Assembly (NCBI GenBank): GCA_947683625.1
Contig: CANTUR010000893.1
Coordinates: forward strand, 186,001-250,000
Direction: 5' to 3'
DNA: 64,000 nucleotides
Origin: Mallotus nudiflorus
Taxonomy: Eukaryota; Streptophyta; Magnoliopsida; Malpighiales; Euphorbiaceae
Shown here: positions 37,800 through 48,785 of the stretch, piece by piece
Numbering within the stretch: position 1 is the first letter of the stretch
Layout: each line of letters opens with the position of its first letter
Made by a program: the position numbers and the translations under genes
The notes under the pieces: generated by a model
Seen by the model: the letters and a program-made list of their open reading frames with translations, nothing else
Databases searched by the model: none
Told to the model about the DNA's origin: nothing

Positions 37800-38580
37800 C
37801 TTGAATTTTCTACTTGTGAATTTGCTATACTCGGATGTACAGCATTTCAAATGACATATCATACTCGATCGTATGATATTGATTATACTCGATCGTATAA
37901 CCTTAGGTGAATGAAATACATTGTACTCGGTCATACAATGCTTGACTATACTCGAATGTATAGCATTGAATTGAAAAATTGTATTATACTCGCTCGTATG
38001 ATGTTGATTATACTCGATTGTATAATCGATTGGAAAAGAAAAACATCATACTCGGTCATATGATGCCGATTATACTCAGTCCTATAATTGATTGAGAATA
38101 CATTGCACTTGATTGTACAATGCTGACTACACTCAGTCATATAGTCTGATTTGTAAAGAGGCATCACACTCAGTCGTATGATGCTAATTATACTCAGTTG
38201 TATAATCGATTGAAGATACATTGCACTCGGTCGTTCAATGCTAACTACACTCAATCGTATAGTCTGATTTGAAAAGAGGCATCACACTCGATCGTATGAT
38301 GCTGATTATACTCGGTCATATAATCGATTGAAGATACATTACACTTGATCGTACAATGCTGACTACATTTGGTCGTATAGTCAGATTTAAAAAAAGGCAT
38401 CACACTCGATCGTTTGATGTTGATTATACTCGGTCATATAATCGATTGAAGATACATTGCACTCAATCGTACAATGCTAACTACACTCGGTTGTATAGTC
38501 TGATTTGAAAAGAGGCATCACACTCGGTCGTGTGATGCTAATTATACTCAGTCGTATAATCTAATTGAAGATACTCCTGA
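37800..38580 (-). repeat. 118-bp tandem array in the 3' UTR of element C
   Basis: CATCACACT-type unit starts at 38162, 38280, 38398 and 38516 give an exact 118-bp step. Each unit has four sub-repeats around ACTCGGTCGTA. Five to six units in total. Confidence 0.85.
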
Positions 38581-38701
38581 CAGTTTTAACAATTCCCTAA
38601 ATTGCTAAACTATAAAGCTTTACAATTTAGGACTAAATTGCAAAGAATCAAGTGGACTTAAATGTAAACCAAAGTTGAAGGACCAAAGTGGATATTTCTC
38701 C

Positions 38702-38710
38702 TTTATATAT
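38702..38710 (+). promoter_or_regulatory. TATA box of the antisense PMD gene (element C)
   Basis: TTTATATAT, about 140 bp before the ATG at 38851 and followed by a pyrimidine-rich leader; conserved at the same place in E and D. Confidence 0.55.
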
Positions 38711-38850
38711 TCCTTTCCTCCTTTTCTCGATTCATTACCTCTTTTTCCTATTCTTCTTCTCTTTTTTCTTTTCATTTTCTCTTGATTTTCAAATTTTCTT
38801 CCTTCAATTATTCTCTCATCCGACGTCTAATTTTGGATCTATCTTATCCT

Positions 38851-40470
38851 ATGGCCCACCCACAGCGTAGGCTACACGGGACTAGTTCTAGGCAATCAGA
38901 TCCTATCACTTTGCATCTGCATTTTCCCCAGAATGATTTGGGACTTCGTGAAGATGAAGAGATATTTCCTTTGACTCATTTGCACCTCCACATATGTTCT
39001 CAAGCTGGAGATGAGGCAAATTTCTTATCTCTATTTTCATTTCTCTACTATAGTTTGGATACTATTTGTAGAGGCGCTATGACTATATGCGGCTTCTAGC
39101 ATGTCTTGCATGTATGCTTCTTATCCCTTTTTAACTTTTACTTACTTTCACCTTCCCCTCCTTATTTCCTTTATTTTCCTTTTTCAGATTTAGGGCATTG
39201 AGACTGGAGTGGTTCGAGGTTTCAATGCCATTAGCTCCGATAGGAGTCTTCCCTTGATGCAGAGGTGGGGTTCCTCTTGTCTTGCTATCATCAAGTATGA
39301 TTTGTAGACTTATCAGGATCAGTTGAACTCCTTAGAGTGGGACTTGGTAAGAAAATTTTAACTTTTAATATTTCATTAATTGTAAAAGTTTAGCCAAATT
39401 TAAATTTAAATGAATGATTCTACAGGTTAGATCAGATTGGTTGGCTAGTGTTGAAGACATTCAAAGATATGATTTTATGACTGCAGCTGTGAGACTTAAG
39501 ACTATGAGAGTTCTGCTTCCTGGTTATGGCTGCCAGATGTGGTATCTTGGTGAGCATGTTTATCACTGGCATATGGGACCCTCCAGGAGGCGTTTCCCCT
39601 CTTCTATTCCTTCCTCGATGTTATGGAGTAACAGCATGACTGACCCTGAGCTTAGAGCTGCTCTTAAAGGATATGACGCTTCGACCATGCTTGAGCGTTC
39701 TCATCATTATCAGGAGTATATTGAGAGAACCTCTTAGAGCAGGTTCCTACAGACCCGGCTAAGGTATGTTTTCTCTCACTACTTTACTTTAATTCTCTCA
39801 TCATTATTGACATTTGGTTCTCTATATAGTTTGAAGGAGTCCCTGATGCTGCCATGGAGGAGACTAAGCATGATACTGAGGAGACTAAGCAGCAAGTCAA
39901 GCCTATTCATCATAGTGAGACTGCTCATGGTGAGGCTTCCTTGGGTACTATTCTGGTTGATGTTCCCTTATTTGATAGGTCAATGTATTATTGGGCTCCC
40001 ATGGTACAGACTCCTGTTGAGTGACACATGTATTTTGATATAGCTTAGATTCCTAGCTTCTCACCCCCTAATGCTTCACATTTAAGTTTAATTTGCTCCC
40101 TTGCCAACCCTGTACAAACCTGCACTTGTTGCTGAATTAGTAAAATTTATTTTATAAGTCCCTAGGACATAGGCAGAGTATTTGTATGGAATTGCCTCTT
40201 CCCAGAGATTGTTTACTATGCAGATTACTAATACCTGGAGGGTTAGTATTCACAATAAATATGCAAATGTATGCATGATATACAGGATTCTAACTATTTT
40301 CTAATGCAACAGAATTATGCCAGGATTTGGAGTGTGAGAATGAGAGGCTCTGGCGATAGCTTGCTAGCCTTAGTTTTGATGGACACGAAGCTGGGACTTC
40401 TATGCCCCCAGATCAGAGTGATGATCCAGCTAGAGTAGAGGCCCTGGCCAAACACTGGAGCTCAGGATGA
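38851..40470 (+). pseudogene. Antisense intron-containing PMD gene of element C, exon lost
   Basis: Exon 1 starts MAHPQRRLHGTSSRQSDP and continues FPQNDLGLREDEEIFPLTHL. The exon with the THTFH..GEL part of the PMD, present in E and D, is missing; the text passes near 39055 to SLDTICRGAMTICGF, an exon D also has. Further exons follow with clear GT-AG borders: acceptor TTTTTCAG at about 39186, donor after SLEWDL (39348), acceptor TTCTACAG (39425), donor GTATGTTTTC (about 39762), acceptor CTATATAG (about 39830), and an intron from about 40240 to 40312. The exon at 39426-39735 encodes the C-terminal PMD part (VRSDWLASVED, GYGCQMWYLGEH, W). The last exon carries a short coiled-coil-like segment and ends at TGA 40468. 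A few stops are present. Function unknown. Confidence 0.65.
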
Positions 40471-40599
40471 CTGACTTTCTTTAGGAATTGTATTAGCATG
40501 ACTGTACTTTGAGATATTTCAGAACTGTCTCCTTTTATGCATCATGGACTTTTATTCCGGACCGAACCGTAATTTCCCTTTCTTCCTTTTTTTTTAAAG

Positions 40600-41140
40600 A
40601 TTTTGTTACAGGAGAAATTGAGTCTGCTTGATGCTCCTCCCAATGCTTTGATTTATCAACCTCATCATCTACAATCTCATCCTTTGAAGATAAAGGATAA
40701 GCACACTACGGATCAATAGACTGATTGGATGAAAGGCATTGCTAATACTAAGATTACTTGGATCTGTCCTTGGTAGAGATTAAGATTCATGACCATCAAC
40801 TTGTATGACAATTGTGTCCCTATTCTCAGATTACACTTTTTGACCTTTCTTTCTCCTTCACACCTCTGCCATTAGTATGGTCGCCCTCAATTCATTGTTG
40901 CTATTATAATTGACTTCAAAGGTTTCCTCCTAAGACAAGATTTCTTGGACAAGGTGAAGAACTTATGGCCTCGTAGAGCTTTGGAACGAAATATATGCCT
41001 GGATGCTAACATGACTACTGATGACAACTACAACACTTGGGTTACTATGTAATCTACAAAATCACCAGAACTTATTAAATACAAAAGGACTCAAATATTG
41101 TTAGATGAGTCAAGAAAGAAACAAAAACAAAAGTAGTGGT
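40600..41140 (+). pseudogene. Second antisense gene of element C, C-terminal part
   Basis: Reads KLSLLDAPPNALIYQP, then ANTKITWICPW, LYDNCVPILRL, FIVAIIIDFKGFLLRQDFL and LDANMTTDD..NTWVTM before TAA near 41050. This is the C-terminal part that would complete the DUF7745-like frame of E (22636-22950); its N-terminal exon is absent here, the text beginning after a TTGTTACAG acceptor-like site near 40612. AATAAA at 41195-41200 could be its polyadenylation signal, about 400 bp from the end of pol on the other strand, so the two transcripts converge. Several stops. Confidence 0.5.
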
Positions 41141-41480
41141 CTCATAAGTCTAGTTTCTTATGTTTTATTTTTCCTTCCAGTCTTTGTGTCTTGTAATAAA
41201 GATAGAAGACGCAATATTTAACAAAAAAGTCTTTTCAATTCATTTCATTAACCAAGGCAAAAATAAGTACATTTATTACATCACATGACACAACTCCTGT
41301 TATCAACTAGTCCTTTCAAATTTTTTAACTGAACATTTTTTCTCCCATTTTCATTTCCCAAATTTCTACCTAATCAGCCCTTTACAGGTTTTCTAAACAG
41401 CAGGAATGTCCTAACTTTTTCCTAATCAACCTTTTTAGGTTTTCTAGTTATGGGACTTTTTTTTCAAAGGTAGTATTTAT
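41140..41480. other. Convergent region between antisense gene and pol ends
   Basis: Holds an AATAAA (41195), T-rich runs and text that is also found after the linker in gag-only elements F (28260-28460) and D (52500-52660). It is the 3' side of the pol deletion in those elements. No gene. Confidence 0.5.
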
Positions 41481-42560
41481 TAAGGCGATTGAGGTTGATT
41501 GGCTCAATGAATTCATTCCCTTCCAGATCTTATATCTTTATGGCTCCCTTGGGCAAGATTGTCTTAACTAAATATGGTCCTTTCTAGTTTGGTCTAAATT
41601 TTCCTCTCGGGTTAAACACCATTGCCCTTGCATGCTTTAATACCATATCTTCAGCTTTTATCTTTCCTGGCTTAACCTTTTTATTGAACGCTCTTGCTAT
41701 TCTCCTCTGATAAATCTGAGTATGGAATAAAGCATCCATACTTTTCTTATCTAGAGATACAAGGTAATCAAACCTCTTTTGCATCCATTCACTCTCGTGG
41801 ATTTTTGCTTCCATAACCACTCTCAAGGATTTAATTTCTATCTCTATAGGTAGAACTGCTTCACAACCGTATACTAACGAGAACGGAGTTTGTCTTGTAG
41901 CAGTACATGTTGTAGTTCTGTATCCCCACAATGCAAAAGGAAGGTATTTAGACCAGTCCTTATGTGTCTTCACCATCCTAGAGAGAATCTTCTTTATATT
42001 CTTATTGGCCGCTTCTACTGCACCATTAGCCTAAGGTCGATAAGGTGAGGACTTATGATGCTCAATCTTGTATCTTTATAATAACTCAGTGATTTCTGCC
42101 TGAAACTGAACCCTATTGTCCATCACAACATGGTGTGGGATCCTATACCTGCAAATGAGATTCTTCTCAATGAACTTTGCCATCTGTCTAGCTTTTAAAG
42201 TGCCAAAGGATTCTGCTTCTATCCATTTGGAAAAGTAGTCGATTGTAACTACTATATATTTATGCCCATTTGAAGCAGTTGGTTTTACTTCCCCTATTAT
42301 ATCTATTCCCCAAGCTGCAAAGGGCCATGGAGATGTTAAACTATTTAGAACTGTAGGGGGAAGGTGATTGAGATTCCCGTGTATTTGACATTGATGGCAT
42401 TCTCTCACTATTCGGATACATTCCTTTTCTATACTCCCCTAATAGTTTCCTTATCGAGCAATCTTCTTTGCTAGAATTATCCCATTCATATATGATCCAT
42501 AAACTCCTGTATGAATCTCTCTCATTGCCTATTCTACTTCATCCTTCCTGAGACATCTCA
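41480..42560 (-). pseudogene. Integrase of element C, broken
   Basis: Zinc-finger remnant near 42500-42390 (IHTGVYGS, then CHQCQIHG), then the catalytic core: AAWGIDIIGEV with the first Asp, FSKWIEAE, the second Asp in HHVVMDNRVQF (an intact element would be expected to have S-D-N-G), and a stop at 42076 where the third acidic residue is approached. The core resumes at 41976 (KDWSKYLPFALWGYRTT, FSLVYGCEAVLPIE) with a C-terminal tail ending PRGKFRPN and KGPYLVK. It would insert the DNA copy into the genome. At least three stops. No chromodomain follows, as expected of Tat elements. Confidence 0.85.
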
Positions 42561-42849
42561 ACTGTATTCCATTCAGCATCCTTCTATATAGTATCCCATC
42601 ATGACTTACATAATGGCATGCAAGAACATGAAGAGCATATCTATCTTTGGAAGTTGCTTCATTCTGATATCTTCTTTCCTCGATAAATCTTTGGATGTCA
42701 TAAAACCATGGCTTTTCCTATGGCCTATCTGAATATTCATGACATGTTCTTTGCCATAACATGGAGCTTTCATCTTCATTATCACCAAAGGTTTCATCAT
42801 AGATCCTATCAGTTTATCCCACATTGAAGAAAGTGTTTTCAAAGCATCC

Positions 42850-43235
42850 GCCATTTGATTCTCATCTCTTGGTAAATGCATAAAGAGACATTTGGTGAAA
42901 TTCTTTATTAGTTTTCTCAAATAGCAGGCATAAGGTTTCAATCCTCTTCTTTTACTTCCCACTCTTCATTAGCCTGGCTGATGACTAACATGGAATATCC
43001 ATAAACCAATAGGTCTTTAACTCCCACTGCCAATGTTGCTTCCATGCCATAGATACATGTCTCGTACTCAGCCATATTATTTGTAACCTTGAAGTCTAAT
43101 TTCTTGGCCATTAGGATGGTTTTCTCCTTCTGGTGTGATAAGAATTACTCCCAGCCCTGCTCCTCTATTATTCACGGCTCCATCAAAATAAAGCTTCCAT
43201 TCTCGTTGTTCTATTACTACTAGGTCCTCATCTGA
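42850..43235 (-). pseudogene. Archaeal-type second RNase H (aRNH) of element C
   Basis: WKLYFDGAVNNRGAGLGVIL followed by a PEG motif carries the first catalytic Asp. After a frameshift near 43080 the text reads NNMAEYETCIYGMEA with the Glu of the second motif. Two RNase H domains in tandem are the mark of the Tat lineage of Ty3/gypsy. The rest decays through stops toward 42850. Confidence 0.8.
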
Positions 43236-43249
43236 AAACTCTAGATTCC

Positions 43250-43750
43250 ACTGCTCATTTTCTTCGACTGCATTTTGGGCTAGAAAATCTACTACAGCTC
43301 TACCATTGATGACCATTATAGTGACATATTCTATATCGAACTCAGTTAAAAGTACCAACCATCTAGACATCTTTCCACTCAAAGCTGGTGCTTGGAACAA
43401 GTATTTTAAAGGATTTATCCGTGAAACAACTCGTACTTTGTAAGACTGGAAATAATGCCTTAACTTCTTTGTAGCCCAGATCATTATCAAACATGTCTTT
43501 TCTACAAGATTGTACTTTTCTTCGTATGGTAGGAACTTTTTACTGAGGTAATATATAGCATACTCCACCCTTTTGGGCCCTTCTTGTGCTAACATTGCTC
43601 CCATCACCTTTTCTTCTAAAGCCAAATATAAGATTAAAGGCTTACCTTGTCTTGGTGGCCACAATACAGGCGGGTTAGTAAGTTATTCCTTAATCTTATT
43701 AAAGGCTTTCTGGCATTCTTCATTCCACTCCACAGGCCGATTCTTCCTAA
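43250..43750 (-). pseudogene. RNase H of the RT unit, element C
   Basis: LYLALEEKVMGAMLAQEG gives the retrotransposon RNase H beta-strands (in many gypsy elements the first Leu is preceded by Asp), then YYLSKKFLPYEEKYNLVEK, LRHYFQSYKV and SGKMSRWLVLLTEFDIEY. It removes the RNA strand during reverse transcription. The frame is open here for 195 codons but differs from that of RT, so a frameshift separates them. Confidence 0.8.
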
Positions 43751-44570
43751 AAGCTTGAAAATTGGATCGCAAACCATGGTAAGTCTCATAATGAACCTAC
43801 TAATGTATTGTAGTTTTTTGATAAACCCTTCGTACTTCCTTCTCTGTTCTTAGTGTTGGCATCTCCTGGATGGCTTTGATCTTGTCTTGATCGACTTCTA
43901 TTCCTTTATTGCTGATTATGTGCCCAATAACTTTCCTGAAGTTACCCTAAAGATGCATTTCTTCGGATTAAGCCTTAGGTTATATTTTTCTATTCTTGCT
44001 AGGAACTTATCCAAAGCCTCAAAATGTCCCTCTCTTGTTTCAGACTTAACCATCATGTCATCAACATAAAGTTCCACTTCCTTATGCATCATATCATGAA
44101 ATAAGGTAGTGGCCACTCTTTAATAAGTTGCTCCTGTGTTCTTTAATTCGAAGGGCATCACCTTATAGCAGTATGTTCCCCATTCCGTGATAAAAGCAGT
44201 CTTAATTTCGTCCATAACTACCATCATTAAATGATTATAACCTGAGAACCCATCCATAAACAAGTACATCGTACTGGATGTTGCACTATCCATAATCACA
44301 TCAATATGGGGTAAAGGAAAATCATCCTTTGGACATGCCTTATTCAGGTCCCTGAAGTCTACACACATTCAAAATTTTCCATCTTTCTTGGGAACTGGTA
44401 TTATATTTGCCAACCATTGAGGCTATTCCATAACTTTTAGAAAACCAGCCTAGATTTGCTTAGCGACTTCTTCCCTTATCTTTTCTATCTACTCTAGCCT
44501 TAACCAACGAAGTTTCTGCTTAACAGGTTTAGCTTCAGGATACATTGGAATGTGATGCTCCGTAATTCCC
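43690..44570 (-). pseudogene. Reverse transcriptase of element C, broken
   Basis: From about 44560: a degenerate AGFLKVM region, then MCVDFRDLNKACPKDDFPLP at 44368, FMDGFSGYN with catalytic Asp (usual text DGFSGYNQI), MPFELKNTGATY with a stop at 44120, then the YVDD catalytic box (ELYVDDMMVKS) at about 44070 and the KYNLRLNPKKCIF thumb-start motif. Two frames and several stops. The order RT-RNH-aRNH-INT is that of Ty3/gypsy Tat elements. Confidence 0.9.
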
Positions 44571-44639
44571 CTATCTAACCCTGGCATATCCTCATAGGGC
44601 CATGCAAATACTACCTTGCTTTTTATTAATATTCTCTCA

Positions 44640-45180
44640 AATTTTTCCCTCTCTTCAGGAGTTAAGTCATATGATATAGAAATGTGTTTTGGTTATTCAT
44701 TTGTGCCCATGTTTAATGAATCTAATTGAATAGAATTAATGTCAAACATGCATGAACGATCATTATTAAATTGCACAAGACCATTAGAATCAACATCACA
44801 CAAGTAAGCCAAACTAGAATTTATATCATTAACCATAAAGGAAACACAGTTTTCGTCCTTAAACAGATCGAACGTTATTACATTAGTTTCTTCATAAAAA
44901 AATCAATAAAACTATTATTAATGATAATAGCTAATTCCTGTGGTGGTTCTTTATTGGGTGGCAGACAAAGCAGTTCTTCAATGTCTTCAATTTTCATCTT
45001 TTCAGCAACTGTCTTCATCACCTCATCCTTATTATCTTGCACCAGCTTTTCAACTATCTATTCCTTAAAAATCTCAAATCTAGGGACATCCACACCAGCT
45101 ACTTGGACAGGCTCCTTTTCACCCTGGTAGAACTTTTCCTTCCCTTGCTTGATAAAGTTATCTTTCAAGGGTCGCAAATT
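44640..45180 (-). pseudogene. Linker between protease and RT, element C
   Basis: Starts after the gag-pro stop at 45183. Reads PLKDNFIKQGKEKFY, IVEKLVQDNKDEV, EELLCLPPNKEPPQ and, nearer RT, NDINSSLAYLCDVD and IQLDSLNMGTN. No known domain. It matters because gag-only elements F and D keep it while losing what lies before and after. Confidence 0.6.
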
Positions 45181-45182
45181 CC

Positions 45183-46568
45183 CTAGGCCATTCTCATTGA
45201 AAACTTTCTTCGTGCCCTTTTGCTGCTGAACCTAGCTCCAGTATAGCCCAATCCTCTTGTGTCATCTTGGGTTTTTAAATCCGGCAGTTCTGGGCTTCCT
45301 TGCTCATTTTTCCCTAGTCCTTGTCCTGGTTGGTAATTCATCTTCTTAATCATGTTCATAACCCTTGGATCCATTACGACTCCCTCTGAAATCTTAGCTA
45401 CTTGGTAACCTAAGGGAGTGACTACCTGTTTTTGACTATCAATAACTGCAGACATTGTCTTGCCCACACTAGCATCTAAAGTCACCACTTCCCCATCAAG
45501 TAAGAATTTCACCTTTTGATGCACGATCGAAGGCACCCTCCCTAAGACATGATACCAAGGTCTACTCAGAAGAAGGGCATAAGTGACAGGAATATCTAGC
45601 ATAGTGAATTCCACCATTGCTTCTATAGGTCCAGTCTTTACAGAAGCCATAAATATTCCCTCTACACTCCTCATGCTATCATCATAAGCCCTTATTACAA
45701 GGTCTGATTTTGCCAAATCCTCCACCTTCACTCCTAAATTGAGTAGGATCTGTAATGGGCAAACATTAATTGCAAACCCATCATCCACTATCACATAATT
45801 GGTCCTCTTCCCTCTTACTTTAGCTAGGATGAATAGTGCTTTATTATGGTTCCTTCCTTCCGCAAGTAAATCCTCATCTGAGAAAGTAATGACCCCGTGC
45901 TTTTTATCAGTAACCTTAGCCACCATTGCTTCAGGGGTTATTGTAGTTTCAATATTCATCTTAGTCAGGGCCTTGACTAGAGCTTTTCTGTGGCTGCTCG
46001 AATGCATCAAGAGCTCCCAAATGCTTACGTTGGCCTTTGCTTTCTTAAGCTGTTCAAGAATCAAGTAATCGCCATGTTCATTTGAGTCTTCTCCTTTAAT
46101 AGCTTCTTCCCTCTCTATGGCTTTCTCTGCTGGCTTATAAACCTTCCCGCTTCTGGTAACATGGTTGACTTCAGGACTATCTTCCCATACATCATACCCT
46201 TCGGTGCCTTCCTCATTAGAATTATACCAAATATCAATCATCCCTATAGTCCGATCTTTCTTCCCTTCTCTCCATACCTCGACCATACATTTCTCCTTCT
46301 TGACTAGCAACTTTTCATCATCGAACTCCTCACCCCATCCTGTAGGCTCTATTGTATCAATGGATATGTCAAAAGAAGGTGGTTTAGAGTAAAACACCTT
46401 ACAATTGAACTTGCCTGAGGGCTGACCCAACAAGTCTTCTGCCTCTTCCACACCTTTGGGAGCATTAGGAGATTTCTCAGTAGTTTTAAGGCTTAGATCC
46501 TCAAAAATTTTTAGCACTTCTTCTTTGCTTACTCTTGAGTTGATCATCATGGTCGTTAGGGGTGGCAC
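45183..46568 (-). CDS. Gag C-terminus, protease and G-patch of element C (open 461 codons)
   Basis: The longest open frame in the window, in phase with gag. It starts near MMINSRVSKEEV with LLGQPSGKFNCKVFYS (residues ~55-70). A central region includes NHVTRSGKVYKP and ANVSIWELLMHSSSHRKALV. The retropepsin domain (about residues 240-340) has VDDGFAINVCP as active site, with D-D-G where D-[ST]-G is usual, and a later VTYALLLSRPWYH strand. A G-patch-like segment (about 400-445) reads MIKKMNYQPGQGLGKN and GLGYTG. Expected role: cleavage of Gag-Pol; G-patches next to proteases are known in some retroelements. The real start is upstream in gag, behind in-frame stops, so this is a surviving part of a polyprotein, not a separate gene. 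Confidence 0.75.
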   Translation of the reverse strand: MPPLTTMMINSRVSKEEVLKIFEDLSLKTTEKSPNAPKGVEEAEDLLGQPSGKFNCKVFYSKPPSFDISIDTIEPTGWGEEFDDEKLLVKKEKCMVEVWREGKKDRTIGMIDIWYNSNEEGTEGYDVWEDSPEVNHVTRSGKVYKPAEKAIEREEAIKGEDSNEHGDYLILEQLKKAKANVSIWELLMHSSSHRKALVKALTKMNIETTITPEAMVAKVTDKKHGVITFSDEDLLAEGRNHNKALFILAKVRGKRTNYVIVDDGFAINVCPLQILLNLGVKVEDLAKSDLVIRAYDDSMRSVEGIFMASVKTGPIEAMVEFTMLDIPVTYALLLSRPWYHVLGRVPSIVHQKVKFLLDGEVVTLDASVGKTMSAVIDSQKQVVTPLGYQVAKISEGVVMDPRVMNMIKKMNYQPGQGLGKNEQGSPELPDLKTQDDTRGLGYTGARFSSKRARRKFSMRMA

Positions 46569-46589
46569 ATTTCAGTAATTTAGGAAAGG

Positions 46590-47801
46590 ATTATTTCGGG
46601 TGTTTGGGTTTAGACTTGACTTTTCAGGGTTTGTGATCTTTCTAGAGTCTATGAGGTTTTGGATTTCGTGTTTAAAATGCATACAAGAGTCAGTAGAATG
46701 GCCAGTAACTTAATGGAACTTGCAATTACTATTTTGATAAAAACCAGGGAGGTTCGGGTTTGGTGGTCTAGAATGGGTTAAGGGTCTAAGGAGGCCTTTT
46801 TGAATGAGATGGTCTAGGACTTTGGATAAGGGTTGGTTGAAATTTGAGAATCTCCTAGGTTGTTGGATGGCATGAACTCTTATGACTCGGCTGGTATTTC
46901 CTTGTTGCGTGCCCCTAGTTGGGTAATTTCTCACTCCAGTGTTCCTAATGGCCTTCTTTTTCTCATTTTCAAGCTCTTCATCTTGTAACCCATCATCATA
47001 AAGGTCCATGAACGTCTTGGGGTTCATCATTTACAACCTCTCCACTATGATAGCTGACACATTTTGAACTATCATCCTAACCTGATCCTTCTCTGCCAAT
47101 TTATTCTTCATCATTCTCGCCTTATTCATGAACCTGGTTAGAAAATCTGAAAATGATTCATTGGGCTTCTGCTTGGTTAGTTCTAGATCTCTTATAGACA
47201 CCTCAAGCCTAGTATTATAGTCATATTGCTTTAGAAAAGCAGTGCACAACTCCCTCCAATCTGCTCGGATAGACTTCTTTAACCCATGATACCAATTAAC
47301 GGCCATACCTTCTAAGGACAGTACAAACAGCTCAGTAACCATGGCCAAAGGAGCATTAATGGTATTGATAGTAGTTGTGTATTAACTGAGATGAATCCTT
47401 AGGTCCTTAGTACCATCAAACTTCTGCAGCTGTGGCATTTTGAATTTGTTAGGTAGCCTGCCTTCCTCAAATTTCATCACATCATCAAAGTCAAAAAGGT
47501 ATCCTAGGCCTTGTCCCCTCATCAACTCCTTCATCTTAGACATCTTTTGAGTTAATGCCTTCATCTGTCTGGATTCCAGCTCTTGAACTTGCTCAAGTGA
47601 TTCCTTTTTTGCTTCTTCAATCATGTAACTCTTAACATCATCCAACTTCATTTCTCCAATATTGTTATTGTTAATAGGTAGCAGACCCATAGCAGGTGGG
47701 TTGGCCACAACGGGTGGTGCAACAGCAGCAGGTGGTGGCATCAATCCCACTAAAGCTTGTCTTAACTCATCTTGCATCATTGCTCTCATATCATCCATCA
47801 T
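46590..47801 (-). pseudogene. gag: gag of element C, in-frame stops
   Basis: Starts MMDDMRAMMQDELRQAL at 47801, proline-rich spacer, helical VQELESRQMKALTQKMSKM, capsid core with LEGMAVNWYHGLKKS, RADWRELCTAFLKQYDYN and LELTKQKPNESFSDFLTRF, then a basic tail with NYPTRGTQQGNTSR and RRFSNFNQPL. Stops at 47382, 47031 and 46710 all lie in one phase that continues into the protease, so only point changes break the gag-pro polyprotein. No CCHC knuckle is visible; a CMHFKHEI-like remnant near 46680 may be its trace. Confidence 0.85.
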
Positions 47802-47839
47802 TGCTCCTTTAATGTCTTCTAAGGTCTAATTTCCTCCCT

Positions 47840-48025
47840 CTTATTGCTCTATTCTTTTGGTTTGTTCAGGTTGTGTAGCTTCTAAATAGAGTGGATTAAT
47901 GGGGCTCTTTTCCAGTCTGCTAAGGATCTCTTTCGCAATCGATTAGGGGCTTAAATTAGCTCTCACCAGTCTGCCACCTTTTTTACTCTAAACACAGGAA
48001 GACCCAGATGAATCTATATGGCTGA
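47840..48025 (-). other. Upstream ORF end in the leader of element C
   Basis: Homologous to the upstream ORFs of A and F: KGGRL-like text, SPINPLYLEA, then EQ and TAA at 47840-47842, in phase with gag 13 codons downstream. Two extra stops break it here. Confidence 0.35.
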
Positions 48026-48766
48026 AAGAAAAATTGTTAGTATGATGCATGAGATGCATGTAAGCATGATGCACGTGCTATGCGGCAAGTAACAAACCAA
48101 ATTAGGTGTACATACATCCTTCCTACCTTATTCCTCCCGCACACGTATTCAATGGTGAGTCTCTTTTCCTAGGATTTTTTATCTTGTTTTTAATATCAAC
48201 AGGGGATATCAGGGACCGATGCACATGCCAAATCTCTTAAAGCAATAGAAGCACAGAAACAACATTTCTAGGTGTAAAAGATCAGCCTAATCTTTATTAA
48301 CCTAAACGAGCTTCTAAAGTATGGGCTTAGGCCTTTACAGATAGGAATACCTCATGGCAACATTCACAAGCAATTTGGGTAGATCCTAGGGGAAATAACT
48401 AAGCCATTATATGTGGTTAGGGTCCGGTAAAAAGGTCAAAGTTCCCTTAGCAAGATGCCCTCCTTTAGGACTTGAGTTACAAGCCAAGGTCAAAGGGGCC
48501 CGACATCCTTTACAAACTCAAGAGAAGACTACCCCCCTTAAGGACTTGGGTTACAGGCTCTGGTCAGATGAGCCCGGAAATCTCTCTTGGACCGAGTTAA
48601 GGCTAAGAGTGATGGTTAGCCAATCTACAACTCCATAAAGCTAGTGGAATCATGGAATCATAAACCAACGCCATCGGTTTAGTAAGGACATGCAGAATGA
48701 ATGCAAAAATGAAATAATAATCGATAAAATAATTCTAAAGAACACAAGTAGAATCAGTATCTCTTA
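48026..48766 (-). other. Leader (5' UTR) of element C
   Basis: No coding sequence. It is closely similar to the leaders of F (30787-31452) and more distantly A (6999-7660), including TCGGGCCCCTCTGACC and a CTTAAGGGGGGTAGTC block. It would hold packaging and dimerisation signals, which I cannot locate by eye. The plus-strand frame 48411-48638 is a shadow. Confidence 0.55.
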
Positions 48767-48784
48767 TCCCTAGTGGAGTTGCCA
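48767..48784 (-). other. Primer-binding site of element C
   Basis: Minus strand TGGCAACTCCACTAGGGA, one base from the LTR end; identical to that of F. Confidence 0.85.
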
Positions 48785-48785
48785 C

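Noticed and set aside
48411..48638. 75-codon plus-strand frame
   Set aside because: Shadow of the noncoding leader of element C, also present in diverged form in the leader of F without an open frame.
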